A stretch of DNA of 64,000 bases from Candidatus Firestoneibacteriota bacterium (GTDB taxonomy: Bacteria; Oederibacteriota; D2-FULL-39-29), in assembly GCA_903928075.1 (NCBI GenBank), contig CAIYPD010000096.1:1-64000 (forward strand), written 5' to 3'. A program made the position numbers and the translations under genes. Of this stretch, positions 8,960 to 19,058 are shown piece by piece. The notes beneath the pieces were generated by a model. It had not been told where the DNA came from. It did not search any database and saw only the letters and a list, made by a program, of their open reading frames with translations. Position 1 is the stretch's first letter. Each line of letters opens with the position of its first letter.

Positions 8960-10588
8960 TCACTTCCAGGTCGTTGCTGCCGGCGGGGTTTTCTCTTTCT
9001 GTGTTCCTTCCGGCAGATTATCACGGTACTTCACCCAAAGGTCGTTAACCAGAGGCGCCAGATTTCCTGCAATCGTCCTGCCTTTTGCGGTTCTTGCCAT
9101 CTGGGCTTTCGCGGCTTCAAGTTCTTTTTTTTCTTTCTCATCCTTAGCCGCGGCGAGCTTCTTATCCACATTCGCGTTTATCGCCCCCCAAAACGGGGTA
9201 TCATCCTCGGTCATCCATCTGTCCACATAGGCAAAAAACGCATCATGATCCCAGTACTTCTCGGCATGCATTAAGCGGGCCGCCAGAGCTTCAGCTACCC
9301 AGGTCCCGCTGTTACTGCTCCTTCTTGAACCTTCACTCCCCTGAGACCACGGAGTCGGCCACTCGGTAGGATGAAAAAGTTCAACCGGGCCGTAGTAATC
9401 CATCGCCTTTCTCGGCTGGTGGGAGCCGTTCTCAAAATTTCCGTCGTGATAACCGTAATGCCCGGTCCAGATAACCTTCGCCCCGGTCCAGCCTTTCTCA
9501 TATTTTTTCCCCATAAATTCCACAGGACAAAATACCGTCTGATCATCTTCCTGAAAACGCGTCTCAGGGAAAGATTTTGTAAGCGTGCACATCTCTTTAT
9601 CGTCGAGGAGGAGACCCGCAAAAGTAAGCAGCCATTTCCTGCCGGAACTCACGCCGCCCTCACCGATCCAGGAAGCGCCCCCGCGCACCAGCCCGAGATA
9701 ATCTATTCCTACCTGGACCATATTTAAAAGCAAAGGTTCTTTATCGGCCTCCGGATAATTAAGCAAAAGCAGGAGACTCGCCTGACCGGCCTGCACCGAA
9801 ATATCCGCGCCAAAAAAAGCCTTTCTGGGCATCGCGCGGCCGAAGCCGACGGTGTCCAACCAGACGCCTTTAAAATAATCATTTGCGTCCGCCGGTTTTA
9901 CTTTAGCCGCCGACTCGGGCAAAGGAAGTTTAAGCAGTAAATCGCGGCGCAAGTTGCGCGCCAGATATATTTTTGAGGAAGAAGTTTTGCAATAGGAAGG
10001 CCTGAAAGCATCCGCCGGCTGGGCTTCGGCCAGGCAGGTAAGGACCGCAAGGGCTTTAATAGAAAAGCCCCCGACTAAAGGTTCATTGCTTATGCTTGAA
10101 AATAAAGAGTCCCCGGGTTTCATATTAACTGGTATTTTTGTGAACTGCTCGGGATCATAAGCTGCCATATCCATACGGCTGTCAAAGCCGGATCTTGAAG
10201 TACGCTTTGTTATTTTATTCGGCTTAACAACCGCCGGAATATTAAGTGTGGAGCCGTTTCTCGCGTAACTCCCCTTAAAAAGGCTTTCTTTTATTGACTT
10301 GTCATCAAGAGTGTTTTTGACTTCGTCGCCAAAAAGCGGTTTTGGGTCTATCATTGTCACTGTCACCGGGCCGACAACATAAAAATCCCCGTTAATGAAC
10401 TGCCCCACCCGTACCGGCTTTTCAAAGGTCCAGGTAATGCCGTTTTGCGTCACTTTGTCTTTAAGCGGCAAACTCTCCGCCTTAGTCACCGCCGGCGCGT
10501 TAAGTTTTGTATAAACCGTCCCCTCAGCCGCAAAAACAAGACCCGCAAGCACCCCGGAAATTACAATTGCTCTGTAAAACATTTTCAT
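8960..10588 (-). CDS. Secreted protein of unknown function, tandem paralog 1
   Basis: Start placed at MKMFYRAIVISGVLAGLVFAAEG (signal peptide); upstream part of the listed ORF is repeat sequence. Nearly co-linear with 10750-12390. Confidence 0.8.
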   Translation of the reverse strand: MKMFYRAIVISGVLAGLVFAAEGTVYTKLNAPAVTKAESLPLKDKVTQNGITWTFEKPVRVGQFINGDFYVVGPVTVTMIDPKPLFGDEVKNTLDDKSIKESLFKGSYARNGSTLNIPAVVKPNKITKRTSRSGFDSRMDMAAYDPEQFTKIPVNMKPGDSLFSSISNEPLVGGFSIKALAVLTCLAEAQPADAFRPSYCKTSSSKIYLARNLRRDLLLKLPLPESAAKVKPADANDYFKGVWLDTVGFGRAMPRKAFFGADISVQAGQASLLLLLNYPEADKEPLLLNMVQVGIDYLGLVRGGASWIGEGGVSSGRKWLLTFAGLLLDDKEMCTLTKSFPETRFQEDDQTVFCPVEFMGKKYEKGWTGAKVIWTGHYGYHDGNFENGSHQPRKAMDYYGPVELFHPTEWPTPWSQGSEGSRRSSNSGTWVAEALAARLMHAEKYWDHDAFFAYVDRWMTEDDTPFWGAINANVDKKLAAAKDEKEKKELEAAKAQMARTAKGRTIAGNLAPLVNDLWVKYRDNLPEGTQKEKTPPAATTWK

Positions 10589-10749
10589 AAAGTTATTCTC
10601 TCCCCTTTTGGATGCTTGGATGTTTAGAGGCTTAGATGCTTGGTTTATATTATTGCGAAGCCTCTTTTCTTCCATCTTCACTCTTGTTCTCTTGTATTCT
10701 TAACTCTCTTGCCGAGCCTCTAAACATCCAAGCGTCTAAGCCTCTAATA

Positions 10750-12390
10750 TCATTTCCATGTCTTTGCCGCTGGTGGAACCTTTTCTTGCCCGGGGGCAAG
10801 AGGCAGGTTGTCCCGGTATTTCGCCCAGAGATCTTTTACCACTGCCGCCATACCCCCGCTGCCGGCTACCGTTCCGCCTTTATTAGCAGAAATTATTTTG
10901 GCTTTAGCCGCTTCAAGGAGTTTCTTTTCTTTTTCATCTTTTGCTGCCGCAAGCTTTGTCTCCGCATTTTTGAGCATCTCCGCCAGAACCGGAACATCAT
11001 CTTCGGTCATCCACCTGTCCACATAAGCAAAGAAAGCGTCATGGTCCCAATTTTTCTCGACATGCATTAAGCGGGCCGCCAGGGCCTCGGCCACCCAGGA
11101 AGCACTGGTAGTGCCGCGCCGGTAACCTTCACTGCCTTCCGACCACGGGGTCGGCCACTCAGAGGGTGCAAAGAGATCAACCGGACCGTAGTGATCCATA
11201 TCTTTTCTCGGAGTAAGTGAACCCCCGAGGAACGCGCCTTTGTTATAGCCATAATGCCCGGTCCAGATAACCTTTGCGCCGCTCCAGCTTTTTTCATATT
11301 TTTTCCCCAAAAATTCCACCGGAGCAAATACCGTTTGGTCATCTTCATGAAAGCGGCCTTCAGGAAATGATTTTGTCAGTGAATGAAGGTCTTTGTCGTC
11401 AAGCATAAGTCCCGCAAAAGTTATCAGCCATTTTCTGCCGGCGTTGCCGCCACCCTCGCCGTGCCATTCAGATCCGCCACGGAGCAACCCGAAAAGATCT
11501 ATCCCTACCTGCACCATATTTAAAAGAAGCGGCTCTTTCTCTGCGGGGGAATAATTAAGAAGGAGGAGCAAACTAGCGCCCCCGGCCTGTTCCGCTATCT
11601 GCGGGCCATAAAATGATTTTTTTGGCATAGCGCGCCCGTAACCCACGGTATCCACCCAGAGGCCTTTAAAATATTCGGCGTTGTCGGCGGGTTTTATCTT
11701 TGCCGCGGACTCAGGCAGGGGAAGTTTAAGCAGTAAATCACGGCGTAGATTTCGCGCAAGATATATTTTGGAAGTTGCCGTCTTACAATAGGAAGGCCTG
11801 AAAGCGTCCGCCGGCTGGGCTTCGGCCAGACAGGTCAAAACTGCCAGCGCCTTTATGGAAAAACTGCTCACTATGGGTTCGTTACTTATACTTGAGATAA
11901 GCGAGTCCCCGGGCTTCATATCAATGGGTAATTTAGCGAACTGTTCCCAGTCGTAAGCGGCCATATCCATACGGCTGTCAAAACCGGACCTGCGGGTTCT
12001 TTTGGTGATTTTATTCGGGGCAACGACCGCAGGAAGATTCAGAGTGGAACCGTTTCTTGCTAATTTCCCCTTGAAAAGACTTTCTTTAATTGATCTTTCA
12101 TCTATGGCGGTTTTAACTTCCTCGCCAAAAAGAGGTTTGGGATCTATCATTATCACAGTCACAGGACCCACCACATAGAAGTCCCCGTTTATAAACTGCG
12201 CCACCCGGGCGGGCTTTTCAAAAGTCCAGGTAATCCCGTTTTGGGTAACTTTGTCTTTAAGCGGCAGGCTCTCCGCCTTTGGAGTAACGGGCGCATTTGT
12301 CTTTGAATAGATAGGACTTTCTGCAGCAAAAATCCAAGCCGGTACTACCGCAAAACTCAAAACAATAACAACTTTCCTCATCAATCCCAT
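10750..12390 (-). CDS. Secreted protein of unknown function, tandem paralog 2
   Basis: 546 aa; shares long blocks with 8960-10588 (ESLPLKDKVTQNGITWTFEKP, LTCLAEAQPADAFRPSYCKT, KIYLARNLRRDLLLKLPLPESAAK). Confidence 0.82.
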   Translation of the reverse strand: MGLMRKVVIVLSFAVVPAWIFAAESPIYSKTNAPVTPKAESLPLKDKVTQNGITWTFEKPARVAQFINGDFYVVGPVTVIMIDPKPLFGEEVKTAIDERSIKESLFKGKLARNGSTLNLPAVVAPNKITKRTRRSGFDSRMDMAAYDWEQFAKLPIDMKPGDSLISSISNEPIVSSFSIKALAVLTCLAEAQPADAFRPSYCKTATSKIYLARNLRRDLLLKLPLPESAAKIKPADNAEYFKGLWVDTVGYGRAMPKKSFYGPQIAEQAGGASLLLLLNYSPAEKEPLLLNMVQVGIDLFGLLRGGSEWHGEGGGNAGRKWLITFAGLMLDDKDLHSLTKSFPEGRFHEDDQTVFAPVEFLGKKYEKSWSGAKVIWTGHYGYNKGAFLGGSLTPRKDMDHYGPVDLFAPSEWPTPWSEGSEGYRRGTTSASWVAEALAARLMHVEKNWDHDAFFAYVDRWMTEDDVPVLAEMLKNAETKLAAAKDEKEKKLLEAAKAKIISANKGGTVAGSGGMAAVVKDLWAKYRDNLPLAPGQEKVPPAAKTWK

Positions 12391-12406
12391 AATAGCAAAC
12401 CTCTCA

Positions 12407-13160
12407 TTAAAGGGGACAGCGACCTTTAATTCTTTTCTTTCACAGGCCGGCCTCGGCCAATCAGTTTCAAACTTACACCCAGTTTCTTCTCCAACTTCAA
12501 AATAAAACCGTCATTCCCCAGAGCCCTGCTCATATTTGTTGCTTTTCTGATCTCAGCTACAAAACCTACGGCATCCTTCTCCTTAACATAATCTTTCCAG
12601 TCCTTACCGCTTATTTCAAAGTAGCCTCTGATTCCGGTTATTTTTATTTCCCCTGAGCCCTCATCTGCATTATCTTTTGCACTTGACCAGGACCATTCCT
12701 CTACTTTTTTTACTATCCCCGCCCTTACAGGATTTCTTTCCACATACCTGGCTGCTTTCTTCAGATGCTCATCATCCAATATGCATGAAAAATATCTTCC
12801 CTGCCATAAATGCCCTTTTACTTTTTTCTTTTTGTTATAATAATGCGAATATCTCATGTGTGCTGTATTGAACAACTTCGAAAGGCTTTCTTTCTCGGCC
12901 GGGATTACAATAAAGTGGACATGGTTTGACATCAGACAATATGACAGAACTATGACCTTGTATTTTCTGCTATATTTTTCTATCCATTCCAGATATTGCT
13001 TTCTATCCTTATCGGTCTCAAATATATTTTGTCCATAATTACCACGCTGGGTAATATGGTGAGGCAGTCCTTCTATTATGGCTCTTCCTGTTCTTGGCAT
13101 AATGAGTTTTAGCAACTCCTTCGCTTTTTGTCAATATTTAAAGTCGCTGTCCCCTTTAAA
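12407..13160. mobile_element. IS200/RAYT-like transposon with terminal inverted repeats
   Basis: Left end TTAAAGGGGACAGCGACCTTTAAT (12407-12430) is the inverted complement of right end ATTTAAAGTCGCTGTCCCCTTTAAA (13136-13160); encloses a Y1 transposase gene. Confidence 0.85.
12426..13100 (-). CDS. REP-associated tyrosine transposase-like (Y1_Tnp family)
   Basis: MPRTGRAIIEGLPHHITQRGNYGQNIF...YCLMSNHVHFIVIP...HLWQGRYFSCILDDEHLKKAARYVERNPVRAGIV: HxH (HVH) and RNPVRAG motifs of the family. Confidence 0.95.
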   Translation of the reverse strand: MPRTGRAIIEGLPHHITQRGNYGQNIFETDKDRKQYLEWIEKYSRKYKVIVLSYCLMSNHVHFIVIPAEKESLSKLFNTAHMRYSHYYNKKKKVKGHLWQGRYFSCILDDEHLKKAARYVERNPVRAGIVKKVEEWSWSSAKDNADEGSGEIKITGIRGYFEISGKDWKDYVKEKDAVGFVAEIRKATNMSRALGNDGFILKLEKKLGVSLKLIGRGRPVKEKN

Positions 13161-14842
13161 AACCGGCAGAATTAGTTTGGACCGGTATTTATTTGAGTGA
13201 TAGACCGTCTGTTTTGCTGTTTTAAACTTAGTTTCTTTGGCAATGTTTTTTCCCGTGTTCGTATTTCTTGAGTAAGCAGGAAAACTACTGCTGGTTATTT
13301 CAAGCCTTATTTTATGTCCCGCAAGAAAAACATTTGAGGTCGGATCCATTTCCAGTTCTAATTTATAGACCTGCCCTGCTTTGAGCATTACTTCTTTATC
13401 CAGCCCTTTCCGGAACCTGGCTCTTATAAGCCCTTCGCTTAAGACAATAGATTTACCTTCGGGGTGGACATCACAAAGCCGTGTTATAAAATCGGTATCC
13501 GGGGCCGAGGAGGCAATAAACAACTCGGCTTTAACAAAGCCCGTCACTTCTATAGGGGCTTTCAAGACACCTGTGGTATAAACCAGAACATCCGGCCTTC
13601 TTTCTATCGGGGTCTGGTCATACGGACCGGCAGGCCGGTCAGGCAGGAGCGTGGCGCCGCCTATAGTCGTTACGGGATCCGCCGGATTATAAATGAACTC
13701 GTCTTTTTCTTTGGCGCTCTTGAGCTTGACCTCAAGAACACCGTCGCCCTCCAGGCTGTTGGCACCCCGGGTACTGCTTATATAGTAGGAGACATATTTT
13801 GTCCGTTTAAGGGGCCAGGCCTCTTCGTTTCTCCATTTATTAGCACCCATAACAAAAATTCTGACCGGCGGCTCTTTTTCTATCCCGTTCTTCTCCCCCT
13901 TAACAAACCGGTCCAGCCATCTTTTCTTCTCTTTTTCAATGTTGAACACAGCTTCGGGCCCAAAATCCAGCTGGCCCAAAACCGGGCCGCCTCCAAGTCC
14001 GTGGGCCCAGGGCCCTATCAATAACTTCACTTTTTTATTTTTCATAGCTTTCTTAAGGCCGCAGTAATTCTTTACCGTGCCTTCTATGGCATAGTCATAC
14101 CAGCCGCCCATAATATAGGCCGGGGTGTCAAAGTTCTTATAAAAAGCTTCGGTGCTTATTTTTTCCAGAAAGCATCGTAGCGCGGGTGTGCGAGCCATTC
14201 CTGTAAAAACGGAGTTTCAAAACCGGCGGCGGCATCCATTTTTTCCAGAGGCAGGGTGTTGTAAATTTTCATCCAGTCAATCAGAGGCTGGGGTTTGTCG
14301 GTCCGGCCCGTGTTGCCCAAGGCCCAGGCCATTATGAGAAAGGAAAAACTTCCGTTCTTATACATAATACCTTTAAAAGCGTCATGGGCCATCACTGAGG
14401 GCGTTATCGCGCACAAGGCGGGAGGCGCCATTTTTGCGGCTTCCAGCTGGGTAAAGCCGCAGTAAGAAGCACCGCTCATCCCCACCCGGCCGTTGCACCA
14501 GGTTTGTTTTGCAAGCCAGGCTACGGAATCAAAACCGTCTTCTGATTCGTCAAAAGGCCTGAAGGTACCTTCGGAATCATATTTTCCGCGGACATCCTGC
14601 GTCACATAAGCATAGCCGCTCTCGAGGTAGAGTTTTAACAGGGCTTCATTTTCCGGGGTTACGGTGATATTATTATTGTACGGATTTCTTACCAGAACAA
14701 CGGGAAAAGGCCCGCCGGCCTCGGGCATTCTAATATCAGTAGAAAGCGAAACTCCGTCCCGCATCTTCACCATAACATTCATCAGTTGCTTCACTATTCC
14801 TCCGCTCCACAAAATAAATGATAAAAAAATTGATTTTTGCAT
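13131..14842 (-). pseudogene. CocE/NonD-family (X-Pro dipeptidyl-peptidase-like) hydrolase interrupted by a frameshift; C-terminus supplied by transposon IR
   Basis: 14156-14842 (DGVSLSTDIRMPEAGGPFPVVLVRNPY, GRVGMSGASYCGFTQ, ...HPRYDAFWKK*) continues in the -1 frame as KISTEAFYKNFDTPAYIMGGWYDYAIEG... (13131-14198). Junction is a run of six A on the coding strand. Confidence 0.85.
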
Positions 14843-14902
14843 TTTAACATAAGCATTAATTTTGCTAAATTGATTTCTTGCCTTTCTATTTTCTATTGTC
14901 TA

Positions 14903-16105
14903 TTATCTATTTTCTACGCAGTAAATATGTACGGCGTGCTCAGAAAATTTATCCGTAAAACTGCCTTCGCCGGCGCTTGCGACAGTCCGGACTTCGTCGT
15001 CAACTTCTATCTTTGCCGTTTTTTTCATTCCGGCAACCGAAAACTCCGTCTCAATTACAGCCCGCTTCACGTTTACCGCAAAAATGTAGGTCTTCCCGGC
15101 GTATTCTTTAACCAGTACTTCAATATCTTTATTATTGGTTTTTACTTTATTTTCAACATCCGGGGAGTATATTACCGGAGTCAGGCGCGTAAGCTGCGCG
15201 TTTATCTTTTTCATCTCTACTTTATTCCCGGCGGTAACACCCAGCTGGGTATAGTACTTGTCTTTTTTTCCGTCCCATCTTTTATTCGCCTTCGGATTGC
15301 CGACATTTTCCGGAGCTATCCAGCTGTGGGTCCACCAGATTATTCCTTTCGCGCCCCGCACGACCGCCATATAAACCTCACAGCGGATTTCGTAAGCAAA
15401 GGGCTCCCGGGTTTTTGCCGGCGTTATCCATTTACTGCCCGCGCAGGCCTCTATGGCAGGAAGCACCGGCTTTTTGTCTTCTATTATATTTCTCAGTTTA
15501 GTCACACTGTCAGCCACATACCATAAACATTCCGGCCGGTTATACTGGTATAAAGGATAGACATCAAAAGCAAAAAGATCCGCGGCTTTCGTATATTCCT
15601 TATAAAATGACCGGTCTTTATGCCCGATAGAACCTTCCGCCAAAACCTCGTTAAAACCCGCAGTCAGGCCGACGGAGACAAGATGCCCGGGGTCTTTTTC
15701 TTTTATTTTTTTATAATCCTCTATGGATTTCGCGACAGGAATTCTCGGCTGGCCCGTGTTTTTATCCAGCATATCGGGTTCATCGGAATGGTTCCAGAAT
15801 AATACCGCCGGATGATCTTTCACAGTTTCGTTAAAATCCATAACGCCGTAAACCCCTTTGGACTTGCAAAAATCAAAGTAGTCTTTCGGGCTCTTGACAA
15901 AATTTATACTGGTCGAGAAAGTATTTACCCCGAGAGAGATGTTTTCATCAAAGAGTTTTTCACTCTGGCCCCACTGCACGATAGGGAAGAAGAGTTTCCC
16001 GTCCACAATAATTTCGTTGTTCTTGCCTACCTCCACTTTTGCGGCAAAACAGAAAGAAGATAAGCACATCCCGAGAACCACCGCACCAAAAAATGCCTTT
16101 TTCAT
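14903..16105 (-). CDS. Secreted TIM-barrel-like glycosidase/hypothetical protein, paralog of 6015-7145
   Basis: Signal peptide MKKAFFGAVVLGMCLSSFCFA; KVEVGKNNEIIVDGKLFFPIVQW; VKEYAGKTYIFAVNVKR shared with paralog. Confidence 0.75.
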   Translation of the reverse strand: MKKAFFGAVVLGMCLSSFCFAAKVEVGKNNEIIVDGKLFFPIVQWGQSEKLFDENISLGVNTFSTSINFVKSPKDYFDFCKSKGVYGVMDFNETVKDHPAVLFWNHSDEPDMLDKNTGQPRIPVAKSIEDYKKIKEKDPGHLVSVGLTAGFNEVLAEGSIGHKDRSFYKEYTKAADLFAFDVYPLYQYNRPECLWYVADSVTKLRNIIEDKKPVLPAIEACAGSKWITPAKTREPFAYEIRCEVYMAVVRGAKGIIWWTHSWIAPENVGNPKANKRWDGKKDKYYTQLGVTAGNKVEMKKINAQLTRLTPVIYSPDVENKVKTNNKDIEVLVKEYAGKTYIFAVNVKRAVIETEFSVAGMKKTAKIEVDDEVRTVASAGEGSFTDKFSEHAVHIYCVENR

Positions 16106-16123
16106 TGCAGTTCCTCCTTTACT

Positions 16124-18931
16124 TTACTTTTCCAACCTCAATTCGCCGCAGGACTGGGGATCTTTCCAGCCGGTCCAGTAATGATTTACCGGCCACTCCA
16201 TCCTTTTCTCGCGTCTCCAGCCCCAGGAAGCCGACGATAAAGCCAATTTGTCAAATACTTTCTTGTCCATATCCATATCAACCAGAGAAAGGCGCATTCC
16301 TATGCTTTCTCCCGCCTGAATATCAAGCTCAGAAAGAGAAATGGCAATTTCCCCGCGGTAGCCTTCCGCCGTCTTCTTAATAACATAACCCTTTCCCTCG
16401 ATAACTTCCTTATCATAAGGAGTTCTTAAACCCAGGGACCAGGAGTATTTAGCATCCTGGCTTAAGATCTTATATTCTTTACTGAATTGGATATCCAAAC
16501 TGTCGAGTTTCATCAGCCGGTCGTCTTTCACCTCGAACGCTATATACATATTCTTACCGTCATGCGCCGTGTAGAAAGTCCCGCTCAGGTCTTTTTTGCC
16601 GGTCCAGCCGTTATATAGCCAGTGGTCGCAAGCCAGATTTTCAGGAGCGTCAATGTTTAAAACGGCAAAGCCTTGCCACTCTCCCAGTTCGCCATCAACC
16701 TTTATCACAGTATTGATTTTTTTGCAGTTAAATACAGCCTTGTCAATATTCAAGTCCAGCATCAAAGTAAGCTCGTGGCTTAGCGTATTTCCGAGTGCCG
16801 CGCCGGCCGCCGCGAAAGCATCCCGGTCAAATAAGTTTTTTGCCTCTTTGTAAACTTCAATATATTTACCCGGAACCGGAATTTTGTTTGCTGCCAGTTT
16901 CTCTATTTTTTTCCCGAACTCCTCTATTTGCGCGCCGAGGAACTCATAGCTGTTTTTTTGCCGGTTTATAACTATCTCCGCGAGTTTTACTTTTCCGGCA
17001 ACAACATAGGTCTTGAGGTCATAGGGTTTCAAAATAATTTTAACAAAGCCTTTTTCCGTTTTAAGTTTCATATTGTCCACAAGGTCCGTGACCTCGCCTG
17101 CTCCGCCCAAGCTTACGGCTGCTTCCGCACCAGAAAAGTGATTGTTTAACAGATAAAAATAAGTTTTATCATTTTTAACCAGACTTCTAACAGTGATATT
17201 ATTTTCTTTCTTAACAGTGTCAAACCTGTCGACAGGTAAAGTCCTGTAAGCAACCGCAAATTCTTTAACCAGATCAGCCGACCCGTTAACGGAATCCACC
17301 CAGCTTGCGTTTAGCATAAAAGGAAAATCATCCTGCTCGAGCGGCGTGGTATAACACTCTTTAAAATAAGTCTCGGACGGATTTATCTGAGGCCCTGTCC
17401 AGGTGCGGGTCCACCAGAAGTTCTTCCCTGCAAAAAGAGGGGTTACTGCTTCAAAATAGGTGCCAAAGAGGCAGGCCCCATTATTGCTGCCGTTTTGCGT
17501 CAGGCCCGCTATTTTCTCTGAAAAATTAAAATCCCTGTAGATGGGGTAATGAGCGGTTCTCGACGGATACACTTTAAAACACCTTTGATCATTAGGGTAG
17601 TAACTTCTCACCACCACCAGCCCTTCTTTATTCTTGTAGTCCTCTATATTTAGATTTATATCCTTATAATATTTAGCAACATTATCTGACAAAACATCGC
17701 TGAACTCCGCTTTAGGGTCTTTTTCCCATTTTTCTACTATATCTTTATAGGCAAGATGACCCGGCTGGCCAAACAACGGCTGATGCAGGAAGTGGTAGCC
17801 AAAAAATACATAAAGTTTTATATCCGGCCGTTTTTTCCTGAGCATTTCATAAAGGCCGTTCTGAAGCTTTCCGAGCTTGGGGCTTTTCATCCGGTTGCAG
17901 CCGGCGGGCCCGCCGAAGGAAATTCCTTTTAAAGACGGGTGCTTACCGTAAGTATCCACAAACTGGCCCAGGGCTTCTATCCAGCCCGCAATAACCTTAT
18001 CGTCAGTAAGGTCCCCGGTGGCCAGGCCGTTTACTTTAAAGCCTTCGGTAGGATCAAAGACGGCCAGAAAATCTATATTATTTTTGTCGCAGGCAGCCAA
18101 TACTTTATCGGTTTCCTCTCCGCCGGGATTACCTTCAAAGGCTTTGACCATGGATTTGGCCCAGGCATAAATAACGCAGTCGTAGGAAAGCAGGTTCTGC
18201 CCCGAATATTTCAGATAGGATATCGAATTTTGAATGCCTTCGTTAACGCCTCCGAAATTAAATTTAAATATCCTGGAATCTTCGAAAAATATACCGAGCT
18301 GCCTTTTTTCTGTCACGGGCTCGTTAAGCTTTGCTTCAGGCATAGTTTTTATCTTATAGACCCAGATCCTTGAAATGGCCGCGGTGGGCCCATGCGCTTC
18401 ATTCATACAAACGATTGCCGGCCAATTGCTTTGCGGCCAGAAGAAAATATTCTGATAGTTGTATTTATTTGTATTCGGATATTCTCCGCCGGTATAGTAA
18501 CCCTCTTCAATATGAAAATCCGAATTAAAGTCGCCGTTGACCCATTCCTCGTGTAGAAATAACGCGGTGATTCTTTCTTTATCATCCGGGTATTCCGCCA
18601 CGATTAACAGCGGCTCATTTTTCGCCCCGGTCTTGAACCGGTAGGAAAAGAAACTATTATCCGCAACAGATGTTTCCCTGTATTTTCCCATAACGCCTTC
18701 TGTAATTTTCGAGAAACCGTCGGAAGCAAAAGGGTGTTTTTCTGCTGGACTGGTACAGTCTATATAATCTATCAACTCGAGTTTCAGGCCAGCCGGCAGC
18801 CTGCCCGGCGCCGGAGCATTTTTCACTATTCCGGCAATTTCCTCATCTTTTAAAGGTGCAAAAGAAACTTCAGAAAACAGCCCTTTCCCGAAGAACAAGA
18901 CCGCAAACACCAGAATGAACCTTTTTAGCAT
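16124..18931 (-). CDS. Large secreted protein with C-terminal CBM9-like domain
   Basis: 935 aa, signal peptide; C-terminal VIKVDGELGEWQGFAVL...GKKDLSGTFYTAHDGKNMYIAFEVKDDRL...GYRGEIAISLSEL matches CBM9-type carbohydrate-binding pattern. Confidence 0.75.
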   Translation of the reverse strand: MLKRFILVFAVLFFGKGLFSEVSFAPLKDEEIAGIVKNAPAPGRLPAGLKLELIDYIDCTSPAEKHPFASDGFSKITEGVMGKYRETSVADNSFFSYRFKTGAKNEPLLIVAEYPDDKERITALFLHEEWVNGDFNSDFHIEEGYYTGGEYPNTNKYNYQNIFFWPQSNWPAIVCMNEAHGPTAAISRIWVYKIKTMPEAKLNEPVTEKRQLGIFFEDSRIFKFNFGGVNEGIQNSISYLKYSGQNLLSYDCVIYAWAKSMVKAFEGNPGGEETDKVLAACDKNNIDFLAVFDPTEGFKVNGLATGDLTDDKVIAGWIEALGQFVDTYGKHPSLKGISFGGPAGCNRMKSPKLGKLQNGLYEMLRKKRPDIKLYVFFGYHFLHQPLFGQPGHLAYKDIVEKWEKDPKAEFSDVLSDNVAKYYKDINLNIEDYKNKEGLVVVRSYYPNDQRCFKVYPSRTAHYPIYRDFNFSEKIAGLTQNGSNNGACLFGTYFEAVTPLFAGKNFWWTRTWTGPQINPSETYFKECYTTPLEQDDFPFMLNASWVDSVNGSADLVKEFAVAYRTLPVDRFDTVKKENNITVRSLVKNDKTYFYLLNNHFSGAEAAVSLGGAGEVTDLVDNMKLKTEKGFVKIILKPYDLKTYVVAGKVKLAEIVINRQKNSYEFLGAQIEEFGKKIEKLAANKIPVPGKYIEVYKEAKNLFDRDAFAAAGAALGNTLSHELTLMLDLNIDKAVFNCKKINTVIKVDGELGEWQGFAVLNIDAPENLACDHWLYNGWTGKKDLSGTFYTAHDGKNMYIAFEVKDDRLMKLDSLDIQFSKEYKILSQDAKYSWSLGLRTPYDKEVIEGKGYVIKKTAEGYRGEIAISLSELDIQAGESIGMRLSLVDMDMDKKVFDKLALSSASWGWRREKRMEWPVNHYWTGWKDPQSCGELRLEK

Positions 18932-19058
18932 TTGTTTTTCTCCTTAAGACGGCTGCCCCCGGGGTTTTTGTAAAATATTAAACCCGTGGTTATTGACAAC
19001 TTTTTAATGTTATAATTATAGCAAAATAAAAGCGGCAAATGCCAAAAAAAGGACGGCT

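Noticed and set aside
10589-10681. N-terminal extension MKMEEKRLRNNINQASKPLNIQASK of the 573-aa ORF
   Set aside because: Encoded by the GCTTGGATGTTTAGAGGC repeat upstream of a clear signal peptide start at 10588.
12426-13115. Transposase as a domesticated gene
   Set aside because: Intact paired terminal repeats close to both gene ends fit an ordinary mobile element.
18990-19020. TTGACA...TATAAT promoter upstream of the FAD oxidoreductase
   Set aside because: Spacing between the boxes is about 12 nt, too short for a standard sigma70-type promoter.
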